Assembly: GCF_004352855.1 (NCBI RefSeq)
Contig: NZ_SJSC01000004.1
Span: 1 to 64,000, forward strand
Length of the DNA: 64,000 nt
Reading direction: 5' to 3'
Source of the DNA: Marinomonas sp. KMM3893
GTDB taxonomy: Bacteria; Pseudomonadota; Gammaproteobacteria; Pseudomonadales; Marinomonadaceae
Shown: one piece after another, positions 26,399-37,000 of the stretch
Numbering within the stretch: the stretch's first letter is position 1
Layout of the letters: each line of letters opens with the position of its first letter
Notes under the pieces: model-generated
The model's input: the letters and a program-made list of their open reading frames with translations, nothing else
The model's database searches: none
What the model was told of the DNA's origin: nothing
Translations under genes and position numbers: made by a program

Positions 26399-27728
26399 GT
26401 GGCCGTTACAACCATTAGATAGTTTAGTCACGATTCATGACTCAAAAAGAAAACCTATAAAAAAATCAGAGAGAAAAGCTGGTCCTTATCCTTATTACGG
26501 TGCATCAGATATAGCAGATTATGTTGATAGTTATGCCTTTGATGGGCTTTATCTTCTTCTCTCTGAAGATGGTGATAACTTAAGAACTAGGAATACCCCA
26601 ATTGCATTTACGGCAAGCGGTAAATTTTGGGTTAATAATCACGCTCATGTATTACAAGGATCTGATGATTTAGATACCATTTTTTTATGTTATGCATTGC
26701 AGTATGCAGAAATAGATAGCTATATTTCTGGTTCGACGAGACCTAAAATCACTCAGACAGACTTAAAAAAAATTCCTGTTAGAGCTCCTAGTATGAAAGT
26801 TAGGCATGCAATTGCGGAATTTGTATATGACTTTGATAACAAAATCTCCCTTAACCGCCAAATCAATCAAACCCTAGAACAAATGGCGCAGGCCTTGTTT
26901 AAATCGTGGTTTGTGGATTTTGATCCTGTGATCGACAACGCTTTAGATGCAGGCAACCCCATTCCAGACGCCTTGGCCGAACGTGCCGCATGTCGCCAAG
27001 ACGCTCGCGCCAGCGATGACTTTCAACCTTTACCAGATGATGTACGACAACTTTTCCCCAGTGAATTCGAAGAGAGTGAACTTGGGTGGATTCCGAAAGG
27101 GTGGAATGATGTAACGCTTCATGATTTAGTCGAATCAAAGTCTGTTACTTATCCTCTTAAAAGTGTTAAGGAAGTTGTGTTCTTAAATACTGGAGATATT
27201 GAAAATGGCCAATTTTTACACAGAAATATCTCTAAAGTAGACGGTTTACCAGGGCAAGCAAAAAAATCCATTAAGGAAAAAGATATTTTGTTTAGTGAAA
27301 TACGCCCAAAAAATAAACGCTTTGCCTTTGTTGATTTTAATTCAGAGCAGTATGTTGTTTCTACAAAATTAATGGTTTTAAGAGCTAAAGCTGGAATCGA
27401 ACCAGAGCTGCCATATTTCTTACTGACATTAGAAAAAACAACAGATGAGCTTCAGCGTATTGCAGAATTACGATCAGGTACCTTTCCACAAATAACATTT
27501 TCTGAACTGGCGTTTATTAATTTTAGCCTGCCATCAAACATGGCTTTAATTGAGAAGTTTGTTTCTCAAACATTAAAGCCTTTTTATAGGAGAGTATCTC
27601 AGTTAGCAGTCGAAAATAGTTCGTTAGAGTCACTTCGTGACACCTTACTCCCCAAACTCATTTCCGGTGAGTTACGTTTGGATTCTGTCGAAGTTGAACA
27701 GGCCAAAAGCCTGCTTGATGGTGAGTAA
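26388..27728 (+). CDS. hsdS: Type I restriction-modification specificity subunit
   Basis: A 446-aa protein with two target-recognition domains, about residues 1-145 and 225-400. The central conserved helix (KISLNRQINQTLEQMAQALFKSWFVDFDPV, about residues 155-185) and the C-terminal one (SLRDTLLPKLISGELRL) act as spacers. Each TRD reads one half of a bipartite DNA site. The TRDs are visibly richer in A and T than the conserved central part (26840-27110), as expected where recognition domains have been swapped by recombination. The recognition sequence cannot be read from this. Confidence 0.93.
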   Translation: MESEWPLQPLDSLVTIHDSKRKPIKKSERKAGPYPYYGASDIADYVDSYAFDGLYLLLSEDGDNLRTRNTPIAFTASGKFWVNNHAHVLQGSDDLDTIFLCYALQYAEIDSYISGSTRPKITQTDLKKIPVRAPSMKVRHAIAEFVYDFDNKISLNRQINQTLEQMAQALFKSWFVDFDPVIDNALDAGNPIPDALAERAACRQDARASDDFQPLPDDVRQLFPSEFEESELGWIPKGWNDVTLHDLVESKSVTYPLKSVKEVVFLNTGDIENGQFLHRNISKVDGLPGQAKKSIKEKDILFSEIRPKNKRFAFVDFNSEQYVVSTKLMVLRAKAGIEPELPYFLLTLEKTTDELQRIAELRSGTFPQITFSELAFINFSLPSNMALIEKFVSQTLKPFYRRVSQLAVENSSLESLRDTLLPKLISGELRLDSVEVEQAKSLLDGE

Positions 27729-27747
27729 AACGAGACAGTCAATGGGC

Positions 27748-27787
27748 AATACAACGCCAAATATAGAAGACTATTTGGTGTTGTATT
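27748..27787. terminator. Long stem-loop after hsdS
   Basis: AATACAACGCCAAATA pairs with TATTTGGTGTTGTATT: 16 bp with one G-U pair and an 8-nt loop. No U tract follows, so it may be a terminator variant, an RNA-stability element or a scar at the edge of the inserted three-gene block. It is by far the strongest structure in this gap. Confidence 0.6.
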
Positions 27788-27847
27788 ACCGCCGGTAATT
27801 GAATAACGTTTTTTCGCTATTGCGGCAAGATGTGCGCAGGCTAGAGT

Positions 27848-29251
27848 ATGTATCTTAATCAATTTTTTACTGACTACGACGAGACCATCACCCAATCTTT
27901 AAATATTGACCCATTAGGCATGACCATGATTTGGTCGAGCTTGGGTCAAGCCATTTTCAATAATCGTGTGAGCTCAATTTCGAATGATGTGCGCAATTAC
28001 ACGCTCAATCTCGTGCATCATTATGTGATAAAAACCTTAGTCGACAGTGTTGATGCCAAGTTAAGCGGCGAGCTAGAGAAGGTCTATGGACAAATAGACA
28101 GCTTGGCTTTTAAGCAAACGTGTTTGATATTTCTCGAAAACGTTTTTGTCTTTTCCATGCTGGCCGCAGAATCGGCAGAAGATGTGCAAACACAAGGCAT
28201 TTTGGGGGCATCAAAAGCACGCTTAAAGATTTCTCAAAATACGACCAAACGCATACCCAAAGCACCCCTTATTTTCACCCGAGACTCGCAAGAGCAGCTT
28301 TTGGTTCGACAGCTGACCTTAGGTGTCAGTGGCCGATATAAAACCCCTTTTATCGAATTATCCTTTTTTGACAAAGCGCTTCGTTATCATCAACCCCACT
28401 CTATTCCACAATGGGAAAACGCCCAGGCGTTTATTGTCTCTCATAAGGGGTTGCGCCAATTGGCTGAGACATCTGTTTCGTTTCTAAAAGCATTCATCAA
28501 ACAAAACCATTTTAAACCCCGTGTGAGTTGGCAAGACATTCCCGAAGCCATAAAGCGCCAGTATGTTGAATGCTTTGCTTCTTCTGAAGTGGTGGGAAGT
28601 TACAGCAAAGACTTTTGGTTGAAGGTGACGGCGCTGGATCAAAAAGCCTCTGGTTCGCTTTATCAGGCCATTAGTGAGTTGGGCAGTGACCATTCTTCTG
28701 CTCAAGTGTATTTTGAGCGCGCTCTTCAGCTAGAAACCGATGATCAAGAAAAGAAGAGGCTCAATGATATTTGCCAAGTGGAGCCTTTTCTCGCGGAGTG
28801 TGAGCTGTTGTTTACCGTATTGATGAGTCAAAAGCTTCAGACAGAGAAAGAGGTTTACGATACCTACTGTGGTTTAAAACGAAATGTGAGTTCAATCATC
28901 ACGCTTGCACGAGGTTTAGCGACTCTTGATGTGAAATGGTCAGATTCTGCTAGAAAGCGTTATGAAACATTGCTCGAAATGAGAGAGCTGGAAGGTAGTG
29001 ACGCACAGGCGAATATGACGGTGCTGGTGGATAAACTACTCCAATATCACCACAATATTATGGCGCAGAGAGGGCAGAGCCCTTGGGTCGAAAAAGATCG
29101 TCAGGGAAATTATCGGTGTCATGTGGCGCTTCGAAGTCTTCCCGAGCCAGAGAGAAGGCCGTATAAATCTTGGTATCATAGGTATTATCTTGACCAATTT
29201 AGCCAGTTAATTCGCGGCTTAGAAGGAAAGGGTCATGACGCAAACATTTAA
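27848..29251 (+). CDS. Uncharacterised protein of an RM-embedded three-gene cassette
   Basis: A 467-aa protein without recognisable domain, signal peptide or membrane segment. It is mainly alpha-helical by eye, with a long N-terminal helical part (TLNLVHHYVIKTLVDSVDAKLSGELEKVYGQID) and a C-terminal region rich in aromatic and basic residues (PERRPYKSWYHRYYLDQF). It overlaps the PLD-like gene by 17 bp, so the two are co-translated. By position it is a partner of the PLD-like nuclease and the SNF2-like helicase that follow, all placed between hsdS and hsdR. Confidence 0.7.
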   Translation: MYLNQFFTDYDETITQSLNIDPLGMTMIWSSLGQAIFNNRVSSISNDVRNYTLNLVHHYVIKTLVDSVDAKLSGELEKVYGQIDSLAFKQTCLIFLENVFVFSMLAAESAEDVQTQGILGASKARLKISQNTTKRIPKAPLIFTRDSQEQLLVRQLTLGVSGRYKTPFIELSFFDKALRYHQPHSIPQWENAQAFIVSHKGLRQLAETSVSFLKAFIKQNHFKPRVSWQDIPEAIKRQYVECFASSEVVGSYSKDFWLKVTALDQKASGSLYQAISELGSDHSSAQVYFERALQLETDDQEKKRLNDICQVEPFLAECELLFTVLMSQKLQTEKEVYDTYCGLKRNVSSIITLARGLATLDVKWSDSARKRYETLLEMRELEGSDAQANMTVLVDKLLQYHHNIMAQRGQSPWVEKDRQGNYRCHVALRSLPEPERRPYKSWYHRYYLDQFSQLIRGLEGKGHDANI

Positions 29252-31202
29252 AATGACGGATGCCTTAAAGCAGCAAGTTCAAGATTTAGGGACGCTAAAA
29301 TATGCTTGGTTTACCTCTTTTAATCTAAATGTGGACTTTTTCGAACGCCACGTTTTGTCTACGCTGTTGGAAATGGAGCCTCCTCGAAGTCGGATTGATT
29401 TTGAGCTGATGCAGCAAAAGCTTAATGGTTCCGTATTAGACAATAGAAAAGCGGGGCCTAGTATTGATGTTAAAGTGTTTGCTGATCAGAGAATGTACGA
29501 TGCCAATGACGTTAAGCGCACGGCAATAGAGGTGTATGGCGTTGCTCCGGTTTCCATGACTGGCGTGAGGAAAAGTCGTCTGGATAAGAGTTCTTTATTC
29601 CACCCCAAGGTGATCTTTCTTCAGGACGATCAGGGAAAAGCTATTTTAGGGGTAGGCAGCGCCAATTTAACGCAAAGTGGTTGGTCAACAAACCAAGAAG
29701 TCTTTTCTTTTCATCAGGTCGAATGTGCCCATCAAGCAGAGGCAATACGATGTTTTTTTAAACCACTCTTCAAATTTAATGCTATCAAACACCCATTTAA
29801 GTTTGGAAAAACGTTAAGAAAGGCGCCAAGCCCATCCGATTGGTATTTTGTGCATACCTTTTTGAATGCGGAGCGTGGCTCTGAACACACTTCTCTTCTT
29901 GGGCATCTTTTGAATGAGCCAAATACAAAGGAACTTGTTGTCTGGTCGCCTTACTTTCCGAGAGACTTAGCTGGGTTTATAGACCGCCTTCGAGGCATCC
30001 ATTCCAGTGAGGAGTTGACCGTGTGTTTGATTCCAGATTTGGTTGAAAATAAACAAATGCGTACGGAGTGGTCTTCTTCCTTAAATGACCAGATTAATGA
30101 TCAGCAATTACGGTTTTATCGAAACCCTGTTCAGCCAGATGAACGCAGCGAGCTATGCCACGCTAAGGTCTGGATGACGGAGCACAAATTGGCTATTGGT
30201 TCTTGGAACTTTACGGCTCCGGGTTCCAATATTGCACTTGAAGAGGGCGAATCTGGTCATGTGAATGTGGAGGCCGGTGTGGTGTTTAACCATACCCAGC
30301 CATTAACGGATGTGCTGAAAGAGTCTTTGACTATTGGTGAAGGTAACTTCATGGAAAGCGTAGAGCTAAATGCGCATGCCCTTGAGGTGGCTGAACTTTT
30401 GCCTGTCAATGTGAGAGTGTCATTTGATTGGGAAACACTGACTTACAATTTAGCCGCTGAAAAGGTGGATAAGAGCCAAGTTTTACAAAGCGTAGAAATA
30501 CGCTTGCCTGATATTATCGGGCCCATATCTTTCGTCTTTGAGACGGATGGCGCTGCTCTTGAACTTAATAAAACGTTGACGGTTGAACCAAGCGAATTAC
30601 TGGTTAATCACACTTATGAGTTGATCATAAACAGCGATCAACGATACCGTTGTTTCATTGTTGAACACAATAGTGTCATGCGTCGTGTGGAGCAGTTTGA
30701 CTCGTTAGATGAAATTTTTGACTGTTTAATCTCTGGTCAACCGCTTGTGAATCACCCAAATGCCTCATTGCGAGAGAGCATTTTAAACAATGACCACGAT
30801 CTGCTCATTGAGCAAGAAGCAGGCTCTTTGGGCTCCCAATCCGCCCCTTCGGCGTTAAGTTATTTCCGAATGTTTCAAGCGATGCATGAATACGAGAAGC
30901 GCATTCAGTTGTCGAAGTCAGACGTCATGATTGAGCAGTATGGCTTTGTCATTCCTGGGTGTCTCATTGAGATGAAGAACAGAATCGAGACAGAGCTAGA
31001 CCGAGAGATGAATGTGTTCAATTGGTATATGGCGCAGGAGTTTAATCGATTAATTAAGTTGGCTAAGTGTAAAGCGAAAGCACCAAGCTTAGAAAAGCGC
31101 TTAAGTTCGCTTAGTCTCCGCGACTTGGATAAAGCAAAGGACATAGGCAGTCATAAATATCGTAAATTGATCAAGAAAAAGAGTGATTATGTCACTATCT
31201 AA
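29235..31202 (+). CDS. Phospholipase D-like nuclease
   Basis: A 655-aa protein with two PLD (HKD-type) motifs. The first is HPKVIF (about residue 122) with GVGSANLTQSGW about 20 residues later; the second is CHAKVWMTEHKLAIGSWNFT (about residues 307-323). Two such motifs form one active site through a phospho-histidine. In defence loci these proteins are usually nucleases (for example DrmC of DISARM). The C-terminal third is unassigned. It overlaps the gene before and the helicase after, indicating a tight operon. The family is secure; nuclease activity is inferred. Confidence 0.82.
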   Translation: MTQTFKMTDALKQQVQDLGTLKYAWFTSFNLNVDFFERHVLSTLLEMEPPRSRIDFELMQQKLNGSVLDNRKAGPSIDVKVFADQRMYDANDVKRTAIEVYGVAPVSMTGVRKSRLDKSSLFHPKVIFLQDDQGKAILGVGSANLTQSGWSTNQEVFSFHQVECAHQAEAIRCFFKPLFKFNAIKHPFKFGKTLRKAPSPSDWYFVHTFLNAERGSEHTSLLGHLLNEPNTKELVVWSPYFPRDLAGFIDRLRGIHSSEELTVCLIPDLVENKQMRTEWSSSLNDQINDQQLRFYRNPVQPDERSELCHAKVWMTEHKLAIGSWNFTAPGSNIALEEGESGHVNVEAGVVFNHTQPLTDVLKESLTIGEGNFMESVELNAHALEVAELLPVNVRVSFDWETLTYNLAAEKVDKSQVLQSVEIRLPDIIGPISFVFETDGAALELNKTLTVEPSELLVNHTYELIINSDQRYRCFIVEHNSVMRRVEQFDSLDEIFDCLISGQPLVNHPNASLRESILNNDHDLLIEQEAGSLGSQSAPSALSYFRMFQAMHEYEKRIQLSKSDVMIEQYGFVIPGCLIEMKNRIETELDREMNVFNWYMAQEFNRLIKLAKCKAKAPSLEKRLSSLSLRDLDKAKDIGSHKYRKLIKKKSDYVTI

Positions 31203-33897
31203 TTGGGCAAGGATTACCCCTCAAGAAGTATCAAAGCAGATGAGTTTTGTAGAAGGCGATAAAAGCTGGGCATACAAAGCGGACCAAAACCATTCTATGG
31301 CGGCCAAGCAAGCAGAGGGTGTCGCTTACTTATGTCGATTATTGCATCAGCACGGTCTTGCCTTACTCGCTGATGAAGTGGGCATGGGAAAAACCTTTCA
31401 AGCCATCGGGATTATTCGCCTGTTACAGCAAGTAAAACCGGATGCCAAAATATTGGTGATTGCCCCCAATAAAGGTCTCTGTATTCAATGGATAGGGGAG
31501 TTTGATACATTCGCGAAAAGTCATTGGCGCGGAGGCAGTACAGAGCCTCTTAAGATTGCAGAGCCTCAATCCCAGCTTGAAGATATGGTTAACTTGATCG
31601 ATAAAGAGCATCATGTTTACTTTACGACGATTCATTCTTTTAGTGGCTTAGCGGACAGTGAAAACGGAAAAATTGCGCAGGCAGAGAGCAAAGCTAAAGC
31701 GCTAAATAACCGTGTGATGGAGGCTTTAGGCGGGGAAGGGTTTGATCTTTTAGTGATCGATGAGGCCCATTATTTACGAAATATAGAAGGCGGCTCGCAA
31801 AGAGTGGCCGCTGCAAAAGCGTTTTTTGGCGAAGGGGACGAAGCGCTGGCAAAGCAAGTGTTGCTGATGACAGCGACGCCCACCCATTCATCGGTAAATG
31901 ATGTCGCCAATATCCTTGGTTATTTTGCCCCTGACAGTGAATTGAAAAACAGTGAAACACAAGCGCCTTATGATGCATCAGACCTGTTAACAAGGTACGG
32001 ATTAAGACGGCACCGTCTTTTAGAAGGCGCTAGTGGTCGTCATTATGCTAAACAACATTATCGTAAAGAGACTGTACTCCCTGTTTCTTTTTCTGGGAAT
32101 CAGAACGCAGAGCTCTTCTTCGGGCTTTATCAACGGGAATTAGTAAGGAAAGTTCAAGGCAAGGGAGCTAATCGACAGTTTCTCTATGGTTATCTTGAAG
32201 GGTTTGAATCCTTTGGTGAGGATAAAGATCAAGCTGATAAAGCTAAACAAGAGAAAAAAGAGAAGCAGGACAAAGAAAAGACTAATAGTGCGTTTAAGAA
32301 AGCGGCAGATACTGAGCTTCTGGCTTGTTTGAGTCGAGAATATTATGAATATTATGAATGTTTTGGAGCGTTTCCAGAACATCCAAAATACAAAGCCTTA
32401 GTGGATCATTTTGTTCCAAATCAACTGAATCACACAAAGCTGGATAATATTAAACACCTTGTATTTGTTCGTCGTATCCCTTCTGTTAGGGAGCTTACTA
32501 AGCGGGTTAATTCACGTTATGACAAGGTATTTGGCGATCAAATATCCGAGGCACTTAACTTAAGCAAGGCTCAAAAGCAAGAATGGCAGAGTACTCAGTG
32601 GAGTCGGGTTTGGCTGAACAATCAGTTCAATAAAGAGAATGATCCTACCGGACAAGACGCTCTTACAGATGAAAAAGAAGATGGCGCCGATCTTGATCAG
32701 TCGAATAACAGCGATAACTACTTACGGTCACGGATCACCGAATTGTTCGTTGTTAAAAAGCGTGATGAAGAAAATCTGCAGGAAACTCAGAACACGGTGT
32801 GTACGAATATCGCGCTGCGCTTTAGAAAGCCTGAAAGTATTTTTTCTATGTTTTTGGAACCCGCTTTGGATTATCTGGAAGAAGATTACCCCTATTTTTG
32901 GGAGGCTCAGAGTGGTCAGAGTAAGCGAGCGATGTACGCGACAGCGGCACATCACCAGCGTGCTGAGCGGTATTCGTTTAACGTGACTGATTCTAAGGGC
33001 AATGAGAAAAAGGAAGAAGAGCCACTGCCTACTATCTGGAAGTACTTAGTCAATAAGTTGAACGATAAAGAAAAAAGTACACTAAATAGCTGGGACCCAT
33101 CGACCAAAGAAAACTTTTCGAACTATTTTAAAGCCGGTGTGTTGTTTGCCAGCCCCGTTATGATCGAGCTTTTTTGTTGGCTATATATATTTGATAACGA
33201 TGTAAGTTTGCATAAGCGTGGTGAAAGTGCCCAACAGCGTTATAAGCGCTTCATCAAAGATTTTTCTGAGAAACTGTCAAAATCAATGCTTCTGTGGTAT
33301 TTCAAAGCGGCACTGACAACGTTTGAAGATGTGTGTAGAAAGGTTGCTCGTGTGGCGTTAGATAACATAGAGAATGACTGGCATGAGCTTAAAGCGCACA
33401 GCTCTCCTGCAGCCTATGCGAGTGGTGAAAGCTCTAATAGAGAAAATTTACAGCTTGGGTTTAATACGCCTTTTTATCCGAATGTGCTGGTGGCGACGTC
33501 GGTTTTTCAAGAGGGTGTCAATTTACACCTTCAATGTAATGAGGTGCATCATTATGGCCTGGCTGGCAGCCCAGGGAGTCACGAACAACGCGTAGGTCGT
33601 ATAGATCGCTTATTCGGCAAAGTGAATCGCCAGTATAAAGATCAACAGCAAAGTGAATTGAGAATAAACTTTCCGTATTTAGAGCATTCCTTTGATGAAG
33701 ATCAGCTAGCTTCTTTCCTAGAACGTAAAGTGAAGGCTGAAAGTAAATTAGACAAATGCTTAATGGATGACACTGATTCACGAATAGGGACAGAGAAGTC
33801 GTATGAATGGAAGTCTTACTTGAAACAACCAGAACGGACAGAAGACAGTACCATTGAAGATCCGTATCCCGCGATATTTTCTGAAGAGAAAGAGTAA
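31189..33897 (+). CDS. SNF2-like superfamily 2 helicase/ATPase
   Basis: About 902 aa. The N-terminal ATPase lobe has a Walker A-type motif ADEVGMGKTFQAIGI (about residue 62), the DEAH box VIDEAHYLRN (about 190) and motif III LLMTATPTHSS. A charged, lysine-rich coiled stretch lies at about residues 345-365. The C-terminal lobe carries motifs V and VI (LVATSVFQEGVNLHLQ, HEQRVGRIDRL). The family translocates on double-stranded DNA. I start it at ATG 31189 with AAAGAG upstream (GTG 31183 is possible). It overlaps the PLD-like gene by 14 bp. It resembles the helicase of DISARM-like systems but lacks the DrmA/DrmB partners. Confidence 0.85.
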   Translation: MSLSNWARITPQEVSKQMSFVEGDKSWAYKADQNHSMAAKQAEGVAYLCRLLHQHGLALLADEVGMGKTFQAIGIIRLLQQVKPDAKILVIAPNKGLCIQWIGEFDTFAKSHWRGGSTEPLKIAEPQSQLEDMVNLIDKEHHVYFTTIHSFSGLADSENGKIAQAESKAKALNNRVMEALGGEGFDLLVIDEAHYLRNIEGGSQRVAAAKAFFGEGDEALAKQVLLMTATPTHSSVNDVANILGYFAPDSELKNSETQAPYDASDLLTRYGLRRHRLLEGASGRHYAKQHYRKETVLPVSFSGNQNAELFFGLYQRELVRKVQGKGANRQFLYGYLEGFESFGEDKDQADKAKQEKKEKQDKEKTNSAFKKAADTELLACLSREYYEYYECFGAFPEHPKYKALVDHFVPNQLNHTKLDNIKHLVFVRRIPSVRELTKRVNSRYDKVFGDQISEALNLSKAQKQEWQSTQWSRVWLNNQFNKENDPTGQDALTDEKEDGADLDQSNNSDNYLRSRITELFVVKKRDEENLQETQNTVCTNIALRFRKPESIFSMFLEPALDYLEEDYPYFWEAQSGQSKRAMYATAAHHQRAERYSFNVTDSKGNEKKEEEPLPTIWKYLVNKLNDKEKSTLNSWDPSTKENFSNYFKAGVLFASPVMIELFCWLYIFDNDVSLHKRGESAQQRYKRFIKDFSEKLSKSMLLWYFKAALTTFEDVCRKVARVALDNIENDWHELKAHSSPAAYASGESSNRENLQLGFNTPFYPNVLVATSVFQEGVNLHLQCNEVHHYGLAGSPGSHEQRVGRIDRLFGKVNRQYKDQQQSELRINFPYLEHSFDEDQLASFLERKVKAESKLDKCLMDDTDSRIGTEKSYEWKSYLKQPERTEDSTIEDPYPAIFSEEKE

Positions 33898-34025
33898 TAA
33901 AAGAGTATTTCAAAAACGATGTAAAATATCGCTTACGACGAGCGGTTAAAAGGCTTGCCTGGCGTAGTGTAAAGTGAGACTGTAAATACGCAGTACGAAC
34001 AAGGACATAGAGGGAATTTTTAGGC

Positions 34026-37000
34026 ATGGTTGCAGTGGTTCGCGACATTAAATTTACCGAAGCAAGATTAGAGCAAGCTATTATCGAGTTACTCGGTGAG
34101 CAGGGCTATCCCCATGTTCTGGGTCAGGACGTGGCGCGAAACGAGCCGTCTCAAGTATTGATTCTGGACGATCTACGACGTTATCTGTCTAAGCAGTATC
34201 AGCAAGACGGCATTACGCCCAGCGAAATCGAATCCATTATTCGTCAGTTACAGAGTTTACCCGCCAGCGACCTTTACCGAAGCAACAAAACCTTTTGTCA
34301 TTGGTTAGCAAATGGTTTTTTGTTTAAACGAGAAGACCGTAACCAAAAAGATTTGTACATTGAGTTGATCGACACACAGCAACTTAATGCCGCTCTCGCT
34401 CAATTATTCAACGTATCAGAGACGTTGGCCGACGAGGCTGATTTACAACAAGTCGCTGATCCTGTGCCGCCTTATTTCCTTTCTCCGTCGAACGTATCTT
34501 CTGACTCGAATGTTTATAAATTAGTGAATCAACTTGAAATAGAAGGCGTCGATGGGCAAATGCGCATTCCCGATGGCATTTTATATGTGAACGGTTTGCC
34601 GTTGGTCGTGTTTGAGTTTAAGTCTGCGGTACGAGAAAAAAGCGCTTCGGTTTATGATGCGTGGAAACAAATTTGTATTCGCTATAAACGCGACATTCCA
34701 CAACTCTTTGTTTATAACGCCTTTACCATCATCAGTGATGGCGTGAATAATAAGCTTGGTAACCTGTTTGCGCCTTACGAATATTATTATGCGTGGCGCA
34801 AGGAAACTGGCTTTGAATCTGCCGAAAAAGACGGCATTAATTCCCTTTACACCATGATCCAGGGTTTGTTCAACAAGACGCGATTATTGGACGTGGCGAA
34901 GAACTTTGTCTTCTTTCCCGACACCACGAAAAAAGAAATCAAGGTGTGTTGTCGTTACCCTCAATATTATGCGGCTCGCAAGCTGTATTTTAATATTTTA
35001 AAGGAACGCAAGCCCCAAGGCTCAGGTAAGGGCGGCACTTACTTTGGTGCGACAGGCTGTGGCAAAAGCTACACCATGCAGTTCTTGTGTCGTTTATTGA
35101 TGAAGAGCATCGACTTTGAAAGTCCCACCATTGTCTTAATCACGGATCGTACCGATTTGGACGATCAGCTTTCTAAGCAGTTTGAAGACGCTACTAACTA
35201 CATTGGTGACGACACCATTGTGTCGGTCAGCAGCCGTGAAGATTTGCGGGCTAAGTTACAAGGTATCAAGAGTGGTGGCGTGTTTCTGACGACCATCCAT
35301 AAGTTTACCGAAGACCTGCAATTACTCTCTGAGCGCACCAATATCATTTGTATTTCAGACGAAGCTCATCGTTCTCAAGTGAATCTCGACAAAAAAACCG
35401 TGATCAAATACAGCGAAGGCAAAGCCATTTCGATGAAAGAAACCTACGGCTTTGCCAAGTATTTGCACGACTCTTTGCCGAACGCCACTTATGTAGGTTT
35501 CACCGGCACGCCCATAGACGCCACGCTGGATGTATTTGGCCAAGCCATCGACAGCTACACCATGACCGAAGCGGTGAACGACGAAATCACGGTTCGCATT
35601 GTCTACGAAGGCCGCGCCGCGAAAGTCTTTTTGGATAATAGCAAATTAGCGGAAGTTGAAAAATACTACGACGATTGCGCCGCAGAAGGCTCCAGTGAAC
35701 ATCAAATAGAAGAGAGTAAAAAAGCCTCGGCCAATATGAATGCGATTCTGGGCGACCCTGACCGCATTGACGCCTTGGCGAAAGACTTTGTTTTCCATTA
35801 TGAAAGCCGAGTGAACGAAGGTTCTTCTATTAAAGGCAAAGCCATGTTTGTCTGCTCGAACCGTGAGATTGCCTATGATTTTTATAAAGCGGTTAAAGCA
35901 CTGCGACCAGTTTGGTTTGAAAAACGCCAAACCGCCGATGAGGTTGAGTTAACTGAGAAAGAACAAAAAGAGCTTATGTCTCTGGAACGGGTGCAAATGG
36001 TAATGACCCGTAACAAAGATGACGTAGCCGAGATGTATCAGCTGGTCGGGACAAAAGATCATCGCAAAGAACTGGATCGCCAATTCAAAAATGCGAAATC
36101 CAATTTCAAAATCGCCATCGTAGTGGACATGTGGCTTACTGGGTTTGACGTGCCAGAGCTAGATACCATTTACATTGATAAGCCGTTACAGAAGCATAAT
36201 TTGATTCAAACTATTTCTCGGGTAAACCGTAAGTTTGAAGGCAAAGAAAAAGGCTTGGTGGTGGATTACATCGGCATTAAATCTCGTATGAATCAAGCCT
36301 TGGCCATGTATTCCAAAGCCGACACAAGCAGTTTAGAAGATGTGAATTTGTCGGTCGTGGAAGTAAAAAACCACTTGGATTTACTCAAGCAAATGTTTCA
36401 CAGCTTTGATGTTTCACCGTATTTTAGTGACGAGCCACGTTTGCAATTGGAGTGTTTAAACCAAGGGGCCGAATTCGTCTTACAAACCAAAAAGGGTGAA
36501 AACCGTTTTATGGGCTTGGTTAAGCGTTTAAAAGCCGCTTACGATATTTGCTGTGGCAGTGATCGTATTGATCAAACCGAACGCAACCTGATTCATTTTT
36601 ATATCTCCGTGCGGTCTATTGTCTTCAAATTAACCAAAGGCGACGCCCCCGATACTGCGCAAATGAATAACCGCGTAAGAGAACTAATCGCCGAAGCACT
36701 TAGAGCGGATGGGGTGGAAGAGATTTACACCATTGGCGAAGACAAAGCCGACGCCATCGATATTTTCGATGAAGAATATTTAGCGCGGATCAATAAAATC
36801 AAACTGCCTAACACCAAGATTCAACTGCTGCAAAAAATGCTGCAAAAAGCCATTAGTGAATTTAAAAAAGTGAACCAAGTGAAAGGCATCGACTTTTCCT
36901 CACGTTTTGAAGCCTTGGTAGAACAATACAACGAACGCCGAGAAAACGATGAACTCAACGGCGAAGAGTTCGACACCTTTAGCCAAGAAATGACCGACAT

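Noticed and set aside
27848-33897. Calling the hsd-embedded trio DISARM
   Set aside because: PLD and SNF2-like helicase fit, but there is no DrmA, no DUF1998 (DrmB) protein and no DISARM methylase; the methylase present is HsdM.
35348-35638. 96-aa frame inside hsdR
   Set aside because: Arg/His/Ser-rich shadow in another frame of the conserved helicase motor, which is clearly the real gene.
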